Shown here: piece after piece, positions 1-9,155 of the stretch
Layout of the letters: the number at the start of each line of letters is the position of its first letter
Position numbering within the stretch: the stretch's first letter is position 1
Translations under genes and position numbers: made by a program
DNA from: Clostridiales bacterium
GTDB lineage: Bacteria; Bacillota; Clostridia; Christensenellales; QAND01
Assembly: GCA_015056185.1 (NCBI GenBank)
Contig: SVGV01000002.1
Location: 1-53,897 of the forward strand
Length of the DNA: 53,897 nt
Direction of reading: 5' to 3'
Notes under the pieces: model-generated
Told to the model about the DNA's origin: nothing
Databases searched by the model: none
The model's input: the letters and a program-made list of their open reading frames with translations, nothing else

Positions 1-140
1 AGGATAAAGGGGGATTTTTCTTCCTGAGCGGCAGCGGTGATACCCTGCACGATCTCCATGTTGTTCACGTTGAAAGCGCCAACGGCGTAGCCGCCTTCGT
101 AAGCTTTCTGGAGCATGTCTTTGGAATTGATAAAGGCCAT
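1..140 (-). CDS. fba: Class II fructose-bisphosphate aldolase, N-terminal part (runs off the left edge)
   Basis: This is the first 46 codons of a reverse-strand gene that continues beyond base 1. The translated start (MAFINSKDML, then YAVGAFNVNNMEIVQGI) matches the N-terminus of class II zinc-dependent aldolases, where the 'GAFNVNN' stretch lines the first strand of the TIM barrel. The enzyme cleaves fructose 1,6-bisphosphate to dihydroxyacetone phosphate and glyceraldehyde 3-phosphate in the cytosol. The ATG is preceded by a GAGGT ribosome binding site at good spacing, and a promoter lies just upstream. The catalytic residues fall outside the window, so the family call rests on the N-terminus only. 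It fits the glycolytic genes gapA, pgk, tpiA and gpmI found further along. Confidence 0.85.
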   Translation of the reverse strand, partial: MAFINSKDMLQKAYEGGYAVGAFNVNNMEIVQGITAAAQEEKSPFI

Positions 141-179
141 GGGAACATACCTCGCTTTAAAAAGATTCAATTATTGAAT

Positions 180-209
180 ATTATAAGCCATTTGGGCGCT
201 AATTTACAA
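180..209 (-). promoter_or_regulatory. Promoter for the aldolase gene
   Basis: Reading the reverse strand, TTGTAA and a perfect TATAAT are separated by 18 bases, about 40 bases upstream of the aldolase ATG. This fits a sigma-A promoter. Confidence 0.6.
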
Positions 210-311
210 GGGTATAAGCAGAAAACACCGCCTTTGAAAAACAAACGGCTTTTTCATTTTAATCATAGCCAAAAGAAGGTATAATAGGAAAAAAGCATGA
301 AGGAGGGAATC

Positions 312-1253
312 ATGGAACGAGTCAAATACTCCGTCGTGGTTCCGGCATATAACGAAGAAGAAGTGCTGCCCCACACCCATAAGCGCCTCACTGCGGTGAT
401 GCAGGGGCTGGATGGGGAATACGAGATCATCTATGTAAACGACGGCAGCCGTGATAACACCCTTGCCATTTTAAAAGAGCTCGCAAAAGATGATCCCCAT
501 GTGGTGGCCATCGATTTTTCCCGCAACTTCGGCCAGCAGGCTGCGGTAACGGCGGGCATGCACCGTGCAAAGGGCCAGGCGGTGATCCTCATCGATGCGG
601 ATCTTCAGGACCCGCCCGAGGTCATCCCCCAAATGGTGGAACGCTGGCGCCAGGGTGCCGATGTTGTCTACGGCAAACGGAAACTGCGCAAGGGCGAGAC
701 CTTCTTTAAAAAGATCACCAGTAAGCTTTACTACCGCCTGTTCCGCTTCCTTTCCGGCAGCAATGCCCCTCTGGATACCGGGGATTTCCGGTTGATGGAC
801 CGCAAAGTGGTGGATGAAGTGGGCTCCATGACGGAGCATAACCGCTACATCCGCGGGATGATCAGCTGGGTGGGCTTCAAGCAAGAACCGGTGGAGTTTA
901 TTCGGGAGGAGCGGGAATACGGTGAGACCAAGTACGGTTTTCACCAGATGCTGCGCCTTGCCATCGACGGCATTGTGGGGTTCTCCTTAAAACCCCTTAC
1001 CATTGCCATCCCCTTTGGGGTGTTTTTGATGGCGGCATCCTTTCTTGCCCTTATCATAGAAGTGGTGCTGCTGTTTACGGGTGGCCTTTACGGCGCACTC
1101 TACCCCCTTTTGACGGGGCTGTTTTTCCTGATGGGCGTATTGCTCGTCATTTTAGGTATTTTAGGCGGGTATGTGGGCCGCATTTATGATGAGGCCAAAG
1201 CTCGCCCCAACTATATCATCAATGAGATCATTTCACAAAAGGAGGAAGATTAA
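312..1253 (+). CDS. Family 2 glycosyltransferase with two C-terminal membrane helices (GtrB/DPM-like)
   Basis: The protein begins with a GT-A fold: VVVPAYNEEEVLPH, then YVNDGSRDNT and the DxD-like LIDADLQDPPE. These are typical of undecaprenyl-phosphate sugar transferases such as GtrB, which move a sugar from a nucleotide donor to a lipid carrier at the inner face of the membrane. Two hydrophobic helices near residues 225-285 anchor it, also as in GtrB. The track starts at 297, but AGGAGGG at 301-307 lies inside that extension and is correctly spaced for the ATG at 312, so I use 312 (313 residues). A TATAAT at 280-285 may be its -10. It runs into the aminopeptidase genes with one base between stop and next start, so it may head that operon. 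The donor sugar cannot be told. Confidence 0.85.
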   Translation: MERVKYSVVVPAYNEEEVLPHTHKRLTAVMQGLDGEYEIIYVNDGSRDNTLAILKELAKDDPHVVAIDFSRNFGQQAAVTAGMHRAKGQAVILIDADLQDPPEVIPQMVERWRQGADVVYGKRKLRKGETFFKKITSKLYYRLFRFLSGSNAPLDTGDFRLMDRKVVDEVGSMTEHNRYIRGMISWVGFKQEPVEFIREEREYGETKYGFHQMLRLAIDGIVGFSLKPLTIAIPFGVFLMAASFLALIIEVVLLFTGGLYGALYPLLTGLFFLMGVLLVILGILGGYVGRIYDEAKARPNYIINEIISQKEED

Positions 1254-1254
1254 C

Positions 1255-2370
1255 ATGATGGATCCCCGTATTGCTCAGCTGGCCCATAATCTGATCAACT
1301 ACTCTTTGAAACTGCAAAAAGGGCAGAAGGTGTGGATCAACGCCAGCAACACCGGCACCCCCGTGCTGGAAGCCCTTGTGAAGGAAGCCTACGCTGTGGG
1401 CGCATACCCCTTTGTACACATGGAGGATCAGCGGGTCACCGCCGCGGTGATGGCCGGTATGACCAAGGAACTTTCCACCCTGATGGCGGATTTTGATGCC
1501 CCTAAAATGGCTGCTATGGATGCTTACATCTCCATCCGGGGGTTTGATAACGCCTTTGAATCCGTTGGCGTTGGGGAAGAACAGCAGAACGCCTATAACT
1601 CCATCTACAACAAACGGGTCCATATGGATATCCGCATCGACCACACCAACTGGGTGGTGCTCCGTTGGCCCACTGCCGCCATGGCACAGCAGGCAGGCAT
1701 GAGCACCGAAGCCTTTGAGGATTTCTACTTCGACGTGTGCAACCTGGATTACTCCATCATGTCCCGGGCGATGGATCCTCTGTGTGAGCTTTTGAATAAG
1801 ACGGATAAAGTGCACATCAAAGGCCCCGGTACTGATTTGACTTTCTCCATCAAGGGCATCGGCTCCGTCAAATGCGACGGCGGCAAAAACATCCCCGATG
1901 GCGAGATCTACACCGCCCCCGTTAAAGACAGCGTCAACGGCACCATTACCTTTAATACCCCCAGCTACGTCAGCGGCTTTAAGTATGAAAACATCAGCCT
2001 GACGTTTAAAGACGGCAAGATCGTGGACTGCAGCAGCAACGATACCGAGCGCATGAACACCTACCTCAATACCGACGAAGGTGCAAGGTACGTTGGCGAG
2101 TTTGCCATCGGCGTCAACCCCAACATCAACCTGCCCCAGGGCGATACCCTGTTTGATGAGAAGATCGCCGGCAGCATCCACTTTACCCCCGGCAACTGCT
2201 ATGAAGATGCCGATAACGGCAACCACAGCGCCATCCATTGGGATCTCATCCTCATCCAGACCCCGGAATTCGGCGGCGGTGAGATCTACTTTGATGATGT
2301 GCTCATCCGCAAGGACGGCCGATTTGTGCTGCCTGAGCTCTTCTGCCTGAACCCCGAAAACCTGAAATAA
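1255..2370 (+). CDS. M29-family aminopeptidase (AmpS/PepS type), first of a tandem pair
   Basis: The 371-residue protein matches the length and pattern of M29 metallo-aminopeptidases (thermophilic aminopeptidase T, PepS). The family has N-terminal LVKxAYxxGA-like and C-terminal THFAxG-like blocks; here these read LVKEAYAVGAYPFVH, DEGARYVGEFAIG, SIHFTPGNCYEDA and SAIHWDLI. The last blocks carry the Glu and His residues expected to bind two metals. It should remove N-terminal residues from peptides in the cytosol. The track start at 1171 is too long: AAGGAGG at 1239-1245 sits nine bases before the ATG at 1255. The next gene, its close paralogue, begins 10 bases after the stop, so the pair looks like a local duplication kept as an operon. 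Confidence 0.9.
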   Translation: MMDPRIAQLAHNLINYSLKLQKGQKVWINASNTGTPVLEALVKEAYAVGAYPFVHMEDQRVTAAVMAGMTKELSTLMADFDAPKMAAMDAYISIRGFDNAFESVGVGEEQQNAYNSIYNKRVHMDIRIDHTNWVVLRWPTAAMAQQAGMSTEAFEDFYFDVCNLDYSIMSRAMDPLCELLNKTDKVHIKGPGTDLTFSIKGIGSVKCDGGKNIPDGEIYTAPVKDSVNGTITFNTPSYVSGFKYENISLTFKDGKIVDCSSNDTERMNTYLNTDEGARYVGEFAIGVNPNINLPQGDTLFDEKIAGSIHFTPGNCYEDADNGNHSAIHWDLILIQTPEFGGGEIYFDDVLIRKDGRFVLPELFCLNPENLK

Positions 2371-2379
2371 GGAGACGCC

Positions 2380-3489
2380 ATGATCGATTCCCGTGCCAAA
2401 GAGTTTGCCCGTGTGCTGGTGGACCATTCCATCAGCGTACAAAAGGGTGATAACGTCTTGATCTCCATGCGGGATCACGATACCGAATTGTGCTGCGCCC
2501 TGATTAAGGCCATCTACGAAAGAGGCGGCAAGCCCTTTGTGGAGCTTACCTCCACCCGGTTAAACAGCGTGCTTTACAAGGGCTTCAGCGAAGAGATGGT
2601 CAAAGCTATGGCGGAATTCGATGCCCGCCGCTTTGCAGAGATGCAGTGCTATATCTCCTTTGCAAAGCCGCTGAACTCCTTTGATATGATCGACGTCCCC
2701 CAGGAGAAGGTGCGCTTGTACCGCACCCATCATGCAAAGGTGATGGATGAGATCATGCACAAAAATAACATCCGCTGGGTCATGGTGGAATACCCCGGCC
2801 CTGGCGCGGCACAAAAGGCGGAAATGTCCACCGAGGCCTTTGAGGACTTCTTCTTCTCCGCCTGCTGTGTGGATTACAGCACCTTAAGCCGCAGTATGGA
2901 TGTATTAAAAGCCTTGATGGAAAAAACGGATCGGGTCCACATCAAAGGCCCGGGGACGGATATCTCCTTTTCCATTAAAGACATCCCTGTGATGAAGTGC
3001 GACGGCATCTACAACGTGCCCGACGGCGAGGTGTTTACCGCCCCCGTCCGTGACAGCGTCAACGGCACCGTCACCTTTAATGCGGACAGCATCAAAAGCG
3101 GCTACCGGTTTTCCAACATCACTTTGACCTTTGAAAACGGCAAGTGTGTTAAGGCTACTGCCAACAATACCGAACGCCTTAACGAGATCTTAGATACCGA
3201 CGAGGGCGCACGGTACATCGGCGAGTTTGCCTTTGGGGTCAATTCCGCCATCAAGCGGCCCATGCTCAGCACCCTGTTTGATGAAAAGATCAACGGCAGC
3301 TTCCACTTTGCCATGGGCGATGCCTATGAATACACTCCCAACGGCAACAAGAGCGCCATCCACTGGGATCTGATCAATATCCAGACCCCGGAGTGGGGCG
3401 GGGGAGAGATCTGGTTCGATGGTGTGCTCATCCGCAAAGACGGCTTGTTCATCCCGGAAGAACTACAGGGCCTGAACCCCGCCGAGTAA
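2380..3489 (+). CDS. M29-family aminopeptidase, second of a tandem pair
   Basis: This 369-residue protein is a clear paralogue of the one before it. They share MSTEAFEDF, VHIKGPGTD, PVRDSVNGTVTF-like and DEGARYIGEFAFG blocks, and the C-terminal SFHFAMGDAYEY and KSAIHWDLI carry the presumed metal ligands. It is expected to be a cytosolic metal-dependent aminopeptidase. The ATG follows an AAGGAG site that overlaps the upstream stop, which suggests translational coupling. Divergence between the copies is spread over the whole length, so the duplication is old, and the two probably differ in peptide preference. A small membrane protein gene follows after 13 bases. Confidence 0.9.
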   Translation: MIDSRAKEFARVLVDHSISVQKGDNVLISMRDHDTELCCALIKAIYERGGKPFVELTSTRLNSVLYKGFSEEMVKAMAEFDARRFAEMQCYISFAKPLNSFDMIDVPQEKVRLYRTHHAKVMDEIMHKNNIRWVMVEYPGPGAAQKAEMSTEAFEDFFFSACCVDYSTLSRSMDVLKALMEKTDRVHIKGPGTDISFSIKDIPVMKCDGIYNVPDGEVFTAPVRDSVNGTVTFNADSIKSGYRFSNITLTFENGKCVKATANNTERLNEILDTDEGARYIGEFAFGVNSAIKRPMLSTLFDEKINGSFHFAMGDAYEYTPNGNKSAIHWDLINIQTPEWGGGEIWFDGVLIRKDGLFIPEELQGLNPAE

Positions 3490-3502
3490 GGAGGAAAGAG
3501 CC

Positions 3503-3673
3503 GTGCAGGAATGGATCAAACTGGTCATCTGCTGGCTGATCCCCCTATCAATGGGGCTCATCGCGCTGTTCGTTTTTGCGCCGGAGGCAGCCGCTTTTGC
3601 ACTCATGGTATCCATTCCCGCCATGGCCCTTCTGCTCTGTTTGGAATCCCGGAAGAAAAACAAGAGGAAATAG
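3503..3673 (+). CDS. Small membrane protein of 56 residues (GTG start, absent from the ORF track)
   Basis: A GTG codon at 3503 follows a textbook AAGGAGG (3488-3494) at eight bases and opens a 56-codon frame ending in TAG. The product has two hydrophobic stretches (roughly residues 5-26 and 28-47) separated by a short FAPEAA turn, and a very basic tail (ESRKKNKRK). That makes a small two-helix inner-membrane protein with its C-terminus probably in the cytosol. It sits 13 bases after the second aminopeptidase, so it is probably the last gene of that operon. I do not recognise a family and assign no function. The track instead shows a different frame here (3511-3711), which lacks a ribosome binding site. 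Confidence 0.65.
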   Translation: MQEWIKLVICWLIPLSMGLIALFVFAPEAAAFALMVSIPAMALLLCLESRKKNKRK

Positions 3674-3745
3674 GGGCAAATATCAAAAACCCCCGGAAAA
3701 CGGGCAAATAATTCACAGATTGAAAGAGAGAATCCTGTGAAACTA

Positions 3746-3774
3746 TTGCCAATTACAGAAAAAGAAGTTATCAT
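3746..3774 (+). promoter_or_regulatory. Promoter for gapA
   Basis: TTGCCA (3746-3751) and TATCAT (3769-3774) are separated by 17 bases, leaving an untranslated leader of roughly 75 bases before gapA. Confidence 0.65.
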
Positions 3775-3829
3775 AAGCAATGGAATGTAAATGGGGGTAC
3801 TATATCCTCATTACAAAATACAAACTTAG

Positions 3830-4861
<1,032 letters not shown>

Positions 4862-4880
4862 GCAATAGCTTATGATGCAT

Positions 4881-4915
4881 AAAAAGAGCCCTCTTTGAGG
4901 GCTCTTTTTGTTTTG
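4881..4915 (+). terminator. Intrinsic terminator of gapA
   Basis: The hairpin AAAAAGAGCCCTC-TTT-GAGGGCTCTTTTT is followed by a T-rich stretch, 20 bases after the gapA stop. Confidence 0.85.
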
Positions 4916-4923
4916 GCTGTAAT

Positions 4924-4957
4924 AAAAAAGACCATCTTGCGGTGGCCTTTTTTATTA
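4924..4957 (-). terminator. Intrinsic terminator of the WtpA-like gene
   Basis: An A-tract, an imperfect GC-rich stem around ACCATC/GGTGGC and a T-tract form a bidirectional hairpin just downstream of the reverse-strand gene ending at 4969. Confidence 0.55.
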
Positions 4958-4968
4958 AGCGTTACTGC

Positions 4969-5811
4969 TTATTTCAGGATGTCCTCGCCAACCACTTCGC
5001 TACGGGGGATCATGCCGAATGCAGCGAAATCCTTTTTGAGGAACAGCTTGGAGAATTCCTTTGCAGCATCGGCGAACTTGGCCGTCTCGGGGATGGTCAG
5101 GGCGTGTACGATGGGCCCGCCGCGTACAACGGTGTTTTCGTCCACTGCAAAGGATGCTTTGGCATATTCCTCGGCCAAATCTGTGTTGGAAAGGTTGATG
5201 CTTTCAGGCAGCTCGGCGAAGTTTTCGCCCCGGCTGACAGCGCCGGAACGGTACATAAACAGGTAGTCTGCATGGGGGAAGAGCCCCCTTTGCGCATCGT
5301 GCTCCATACCCATGTGGCCGGGATGGTTCATGAGCTTTTCCGCAATGCCGGGGCGCAGCTGATCGGCAAGAAGGATGCAGAAGATGGCGCGGTAGCCGCT
5401 GGGGTCGCCATAGGGGTTGGTGTGGCCAAAGGTGGCGTCGGGGGCAGAGAGCACATCCATCCAGTTTTCGCTGGTGATATCTTTCCCGGTGATGACCATT
5501 GCATTGCCTGCAAAGAGGTAGTAGCCTTTGGTGAGTTCGGGCATCATCATGTCTTTGATGTTGGTGTCATCAGCCAGGATCATCACATCACAGCGCTCTC
5601 CGGCGAGGGCACGGCGGATGAGCGCCACGGAGCCGCCGGCCACCATCTCTGCCATCAGTTCGGGGTGTTCCGTGTTCCATTGATCTATGGCCTCTTGTGC
5701 AACGCCGATGGCAACGCCGGCGGTGAACACCTTCAGAGTATCTTTTTCAGCAGCATCCCGGCTGGGATTGGCGGATGACGGCTTTGGCCGACTTTCTTTG
5801 GTATGTTCCAT
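4969..5811 (-). CDS. WtpA/ModA-like tungstate or molybdate binding protein lacking an export signal
   Basis: The 280-residue sequence matches extracellular oxyanion-binding proteins of the WtpA type: LKVFTAGVAIG, MAEMVAGGSVALIRRAL, DVMILADDTNIKDMM, NPYGDPSGYRAIF, DYLFMYRSGAV, LPESINLSN and the GGPIVHALTIP strand. These normally deliver tungstate or molybdate to an ABC permease outside the membrane. Oddly, residues 1-27 are hydrophilic (KESRPKPSSANPSRDAAEKD) and resemble the linker after a lipoprotein cysteine. No hydrophobic signal or lipobox precedes them, and I found none in the upstream reverse-strand DNA. GTGAGG is correctly spaced for the ATG, so the start is credible. No permease or ATPase gene adjoins it; a separate ModABC set lies at 27.2-29.4 kb. 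It may be cytosolic, or it may have lost its signal peptide. Confidence 0.75.
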   Translation of the reverse strand: MEHTKESRPKPSSANPSRDAAEKDTLKVFTAGVAIGVAQEAIDQWNTEHPELMAEMVAGGSVALIRRALAGERCDVMILADDTNIKDMMMPELTKGYYLFAGNAMVITGKDITSENWMDVLSAPDATFGHTNPYGDPSGYRAIFCILLADQLRPGIAEKLMNHPGHMGMEHDAQRGLFPHADYLFMYRSGAVSRGENFAELPESINLSNTDLAEEYAKASFAVDENTVVRGGPIVHALTIPETAKFADAAKEFSKLFLKKDFAAFGMIPRSEVVGEDILK

Positions 5812-5859
5812 ATGATATTCCTCACTTTTGCAGGATGATTTCGGGCTTCCGCATCAGTA

Positions 5860-5887
5860 TCTTTACATACCTGATCCAAATAGTCAA
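5860..5887 (-). promoter_or_regulatory. Possible promoter for the WtpA-like gene
   Basis: On the reverse strand TTGACT and TAAAGA are 16 bases apart, about 50 bases upstream of the ATG. The -10 is poor. Confidence 0.35.
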
Positions 5888-5942
5888 TTCCTTACTGCGG
5901 CTGCCCACAAACAAAAATGCCACCCGATCTAACCGCCTTTTC

Positions 5943-5970
5943 TTGAATTCAATCTCCTCTATGTTATAAT
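5943..5970 (+). promoter_or_regulatory. Promoter of the glycyl radical enzyme operon (extended -10)
   Basis: TTGAAT (5943-5948), a 16-base spacer and a perfect TATAAT (5965-5970) preceded by TGT form a strong extended -10 promoter. Confidence 0.75.
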
Positions 5971-5979
5971 TATAAAAGT

Positions 5980-5998
5980 ATCTGCACTTTTTGCAGAT
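5980..5998 (+). promoter_or_regulatory. Perfect inverted repeat at the expected transcription start (operator or leader hairpin)
   Basis: ATCTGCA-CTTTT-TGCAGAT is a perfect 7-base inverted repeat starting about ten bases after the -10. The position suits a repressor operator. As RNA it would be a small hairpin at the very 5' end of the transcript. Confidence 0.5.
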
Positions 5999-6024
5999 GG
6001 ATCATGTGTAAGTGAGGGAGCAAG

Positions 6025-8193
6025 ATGGAACGCACCGAAAGAATGCAGAAGATCTATGAAGATTGCAAATATAAGGGCCAGTACCCCGAACCCGTACATT
6101 TTAAGTATGATCAGCACAAGGCTGCCCTTACAAAATACGCTCATTTGCCCCGCTGGGAGAAGATCGTCCGGGCCACGGCCGATGCCGTTGTGAATCAGGA
6201 TGTCATCATCCAGCCCTACGATAAGCTCATCGGCCGGGTCAATTATAACGATATCGACCCCGAGGTCCTGGACCCGGATTTCGATTACAAAGCCTTTTAC
6301 AAGGGGGAAGAAGGGGATGTGGAGGATACCATCCCCGGCTATCGCGAGTTTTACAAGTATAATCTCGTATTAAAGGGCATCCCCGGGCACATCACCTGGG
6401 ATTGGAACTACATCCTCCATTACGGCACCGAGGGCATCCGTGAGCGGTGTTTAGAGGGCCTTAGCCGGTTTAGCGGCGATGAAAAAGCCCGTGAGCTCTT
6501 TGAAGGCGCCCTCATCATGCTGGATGCTTTGGAAAGCTGGAACGAAAAACACGTGGCTGCCCTTTTGGAGATGGGCAAGACGGAGGAGGCCGAGATCTGC
6601 CGCCGCGTGCCCAAATACCCCGCACGCACCTTCCGCGAGGCCCTGCAGTCCTTCTTTATGCAGCACATCGTGGTCATGAAGGAAGCACCCTATGGCGGCA
6701 ACAGCCCCGGGCGCATCGATTACTACCTGTGGCCCTATCTGGAGCAGGATTTAAAAGAAGGCCGCTGCACCTTGGAAGAGGCCGGCGAACTGTGCGAAGA
6801 GCTTTGGCTGCGCATCGATGAGCGTATCCATCGCAACGATGCCTGGGGCGAAACGGTGGTGCTGGGCGGCAGCCATGCAAACGGCGCCTCTGCGGTGAAT
6901 CCCCTTTCTTACCTCATGGTAAAGGCATTCATGAAGTACGATATCACCCACCCCTACCTTTATATGCGCATGCCCAAGGATGCGCCGAAAGAGTTTGTGG
7001 ATCTCGCCGCCGAATATATGGTCAAGGGCGGCAACCGTGCCCAGATCTTAAACGACGAGGCTATCATCCGCGCGCTGGTGAAAAACGGTGTGCCCCAAAG
7101 CGATGCCGCTAACTACTACTGCGGCGGCTGCATGGAGGTGGGTATCCAGGGTGCCACCAGCGATCTGCTCTTTGCGGGGTTCCACAACATCCCCAAAGTG
7201 CTGGAACTGTGCATGACGGGCGGTCTTTCCTTGCCCGATGGCTACAAGCTGCAAAATCGCAGCTACCGCTCTTTAACGGATTTTAGCGATTTCGAAAGCT
7301 TCTACCGCTATTTCATTGAAGAGGCGTCCTTCTTCCTTAAGATCTCCCTGGAGTTCTGCGATCTGCAGAGCGAACACTTTGATAAAAGCCGGCCCCATCC
7401 CCTCCTTTCCACCATGGTCAGCGATTGCATTGCACGGGGCAGGTGCATCCATGCCGGCGGTGCCCGTTACCACGATTACGGCGCATCCCTTGTGGGCATC
7501 CCCAATGCGGCGGATTCCCTCTACGCCATTAAAGAGGCGGTATTTGAAAGGGGCATCTGCACCGCAGAAGAGCTCATCGCCGCCTGTGCTGCCAACTTTG
7601 AAGGCTGCGAAGTGCTGCGCAAAAAGCTGATCGCTCTGCCCAAATACGGCCAGGAGTGCGCCGAGGCCGATGCTTTGGCAGCCCGCATCTCCACCGATTT
7701 GAGCAAAGTCTACCGGGGCTATGTCAACCGGTTTGGGGGCAGGGGCAAGTTTGTGCTTCTCTCCTTCCAGTATTCTCCCCTGGTGGGCAGCCTGACGGGT
7801 GCCACTCCCGATGGCCGCCTCCATGGTGTGCCCGCAGCCCAGTCCGTCACCCCCCAGAGCATGTCCATGACCAAGGGCATCACGGCGGCCATCAACTCCA
7901 CTGTGACCCAGCCCTTTGATCTTTTCGCCGGCGGTGCTTCCACCATGTGGGATCTCGACCCCTCCTGGGCGGATCAGAATGTGGTAAAGGCTTTGTTTAC
8001 CACATTCTTTGAGCAGGGCGGGCAGATGTTCCAGGGCAATATACTCAATGTGGATGACCTCGTCCGTGCCCAGCAGCACCCCGATGAATACCCCAACCTC
8101 ATCGTCCGTGTGGGCGGGTACTCTGCCAGGTTCATCTGGCTGGATAAAGACCTGCAGGATGACATCATCAGCCGCCTGCACCATCGGGCATAA
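6025..8193 (+). CDS. Glycyl radical enzyme of the C-x-E (dehydratase/lyase) class, substrate unknown
   Basis: The 722-residue protein is a member of the pyruvate formate-lyase superfamily. The radical-bearing glycine is in RVGGYSARF near the C-terminus (about G698). The thiyl cysteine is in YYCGGCMEVG (about C369), followed two residues later by Glu371. That Cys-x-Glu arrangement is known from glycerol, choline and hydroxyproline eliminases, not from pyruvate formate-lyase itself, which has adjacent cysteines. The protein is shorter than most characterised eliminases (about 780-850 residues). I see no bacterial microcompartment genes nearby that would point to diol or choline use. Its activase follows three bases after the stop. 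The reaction is probably a radical C-O, C-N or C-S bond cleavage in the anaerobic cytosol; the substrate is not deducible. Confidence 0.9.
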   Translation: MERTERMQKIYEDCKYKGQYPEPVHFKYDQHKAALTKYAHLPRWEKIVRATADAVVNQDVIIQPYDKLIGRVNYNDIDPEVLDPDFDYKAFYKGEEGDVEDTIPGYREFYKYNLVLKGIPGHITWDWNYILHYGTEGIRERCLEGLSRFSGDEKARELFEGALIMLDALESWNEKHVAALLEMGKTEEAEICRRVPKYPARTFREALQSFFMQHIVVMKEAPYGGNSPGRIDYYLWPYLEQDLKEGRCTLEEAGELCEELWLRIDERIHRNDAWGETVVLGGSHANGASAVNPLSYLMVKAFMKYDITHPYLYMRMPKDAPKEFVDLAAEYMVKGGNRAQILNDEAIIRALVKNGVPQSDAANYYCGGCMEVGIQGATSDLLFAGFHNIPKVLELCMTGGLSLPDGYKLQNRSYRSLTDFSDFESFYRYFIEEASFFLKISLEFCDLQSEHFDKSRPHPLLSTMVSDCIARGRCIHAGGARYHDYGASLVGIPNAADSLYAIKEAVFERGICTAEELIAACAANFEGCEVLRKKLIALPKYGQECAEADALAARISTDLSKVYRGYVNRFGGRGKFVLLSFQYSPLVGSLTGATPDGRLHGVPAAQSVTPQSMSMTKGITAAINSTVTQPFDLFAGGASTMWDLDPSWADQNVVKALFTTFFEQGGQMFQGNILNVDDLVRAQQHPDEYPNLIVRVGGYSARFIWLDKDLQDDIISRLHHRA

Positions 8194-8196
8194 TCC

Positions 8197-9102
8197 ATGG
8201 GTATGGTTTTTGACATCCAGCGGCTGTCCGTCCATGATGGCCCCGGCATCCGCACTACGGTGTTTTTAAAGGGATGCCCCCTTCGCTGCGTGTGGTGCCA
8301 TAACCCGGAATCCCAAAGCTTTACAAGATCCATGGGCCTTTCTAAAGAAAAATGCACCCTTTGCGGGGAATGCGCCATGGTATGTGATGCCCACAAACTA
8401 TCGGCCGATGGCCATGTGCTGGACCGCAGTGCATGCATCGCCTGCGGCAAATGTGCCGATGCATGCTTAAACGGTGCCATTTTGTCCTCCGGCAGGGAGG
8501 CCACGGTGGAAGAGGTAATGGCCGATGTACTCCGTGACCGCATCTTCTACAAAAACTCCGGCGGGGGAGTCACCTTTTCCGGCGGTGAGCCCTTAAGCCA
8601 GCCTGCGTTTTTAAAAAGCCTTTTACGGGCTGCCAAAGAGGCCGGCCTGCACACCTGTGTGGATACCTCTGGCTACGGCAGCAGCGAGAGTATCCGTGCC
8701 ATCGCGCCGGATACCGATCTCTTCCTCTTTGATTGGAAGGAAAGCGACAACGAAAAGCATCTGCAGTTTACCGGAGTTTCCAACGAGCCCATCAAACAAA
8801 ACCTGGAGCTTCTGTGTGAATTGGGCGCCAAGGTGATTTTGCGCTGCCCCATCATACCGGGGCTGAACGATACCGAAAGCCACCTAAAAGGCATTGCGGA
8901 ATTGGCCGCACAGCATAGCTGCATCACCGCAGTCAACATCATGGCATTTCATAAGCTGGGTGATGGCAAATACACCGCATTTTCCATGGAAAACGGCACG
9001 AAAGACATCCCCCAGATGGAAAAGGCCGATGCTGCCCTCATCGCCGATGCCATTTCTGCCCACATCACCCGGCTGACGGACCGCACCATCACAGTGGAAT
9101 AA
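8197..9102 (+). CDS. Glycyl radical enzyme activase (radical SAM, PflA family)
   Basis: This 301-residue protein should generate the glycyl radical on the preceding enzyme using S-adenosylmethionine. The radical SAM cluster motif is GCPLRCVWCHNPES (CxxxCxxC), followed by an inserted pair of ferredoxin-type motifs, CTLCGECAMVC and CIACGKCADAC. Such inserts mark activases of the eliminase-type enzymes; the pyruvate formate-lyase activase lacks them. The GGEPL motif (SGGEPLSQP) that binds SAM is present. The ATG lies three bases after the upstream stop, so the two are translationally coupled and their pairing is secure. A terminator follows at once, giving a two-gene operon with no transporter or downstream enzyme to hint at the pathway. 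Confidence 0.93.
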   Translation: MGMVFDIQRLSVHDGPGIRTTVFLKGCPLRCVWCHNPESQSFTRSMGLSKEKCTLCGECAMVCDAHKLSADGHVLDRSACIACGKCADACLNGAILSSGREATVEEVMADVLRDRIFYKNSGGGVTFSGGEPLSQPAFLKSLLRAAKEAGLHTCVDTSGYGSSESIRAIAPDTDLFLFDWKESDNEKHLQFTGVSNEPIKQNLELLCELGAKVILRCPIIPGLNDTESHLKGIAELAAQHSCITAVNIMAFHKLGDGKYTAFSMENGTKDIPQMEKADAALIADAISAHITRLTDRTITVE

Positions 9103-9106
9103 ACAT

Positions 9107-9135
9107 AAAAAAGAGCCCAACAGGGCTCTTTTTTT
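9107..9135 (+). terminator. Intrinsic terminator of the glycyl radical enzyme operon
   Basis: AAGAGCCC-AACA-GGGCTCTT followed by a run of T forms a strong hairpin terminator. Confidence 0.88.
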
Positions 9136-9155
9136 ACCACTCTACGCAGGGTAGG

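Noticed and set aside
1228-2478. 416-codon reverse-strand ORF
   Set aside because: Antisense shadow of the first M29 aminopeptidase, rich in low-complexity Val/Gly/His, no start signal.
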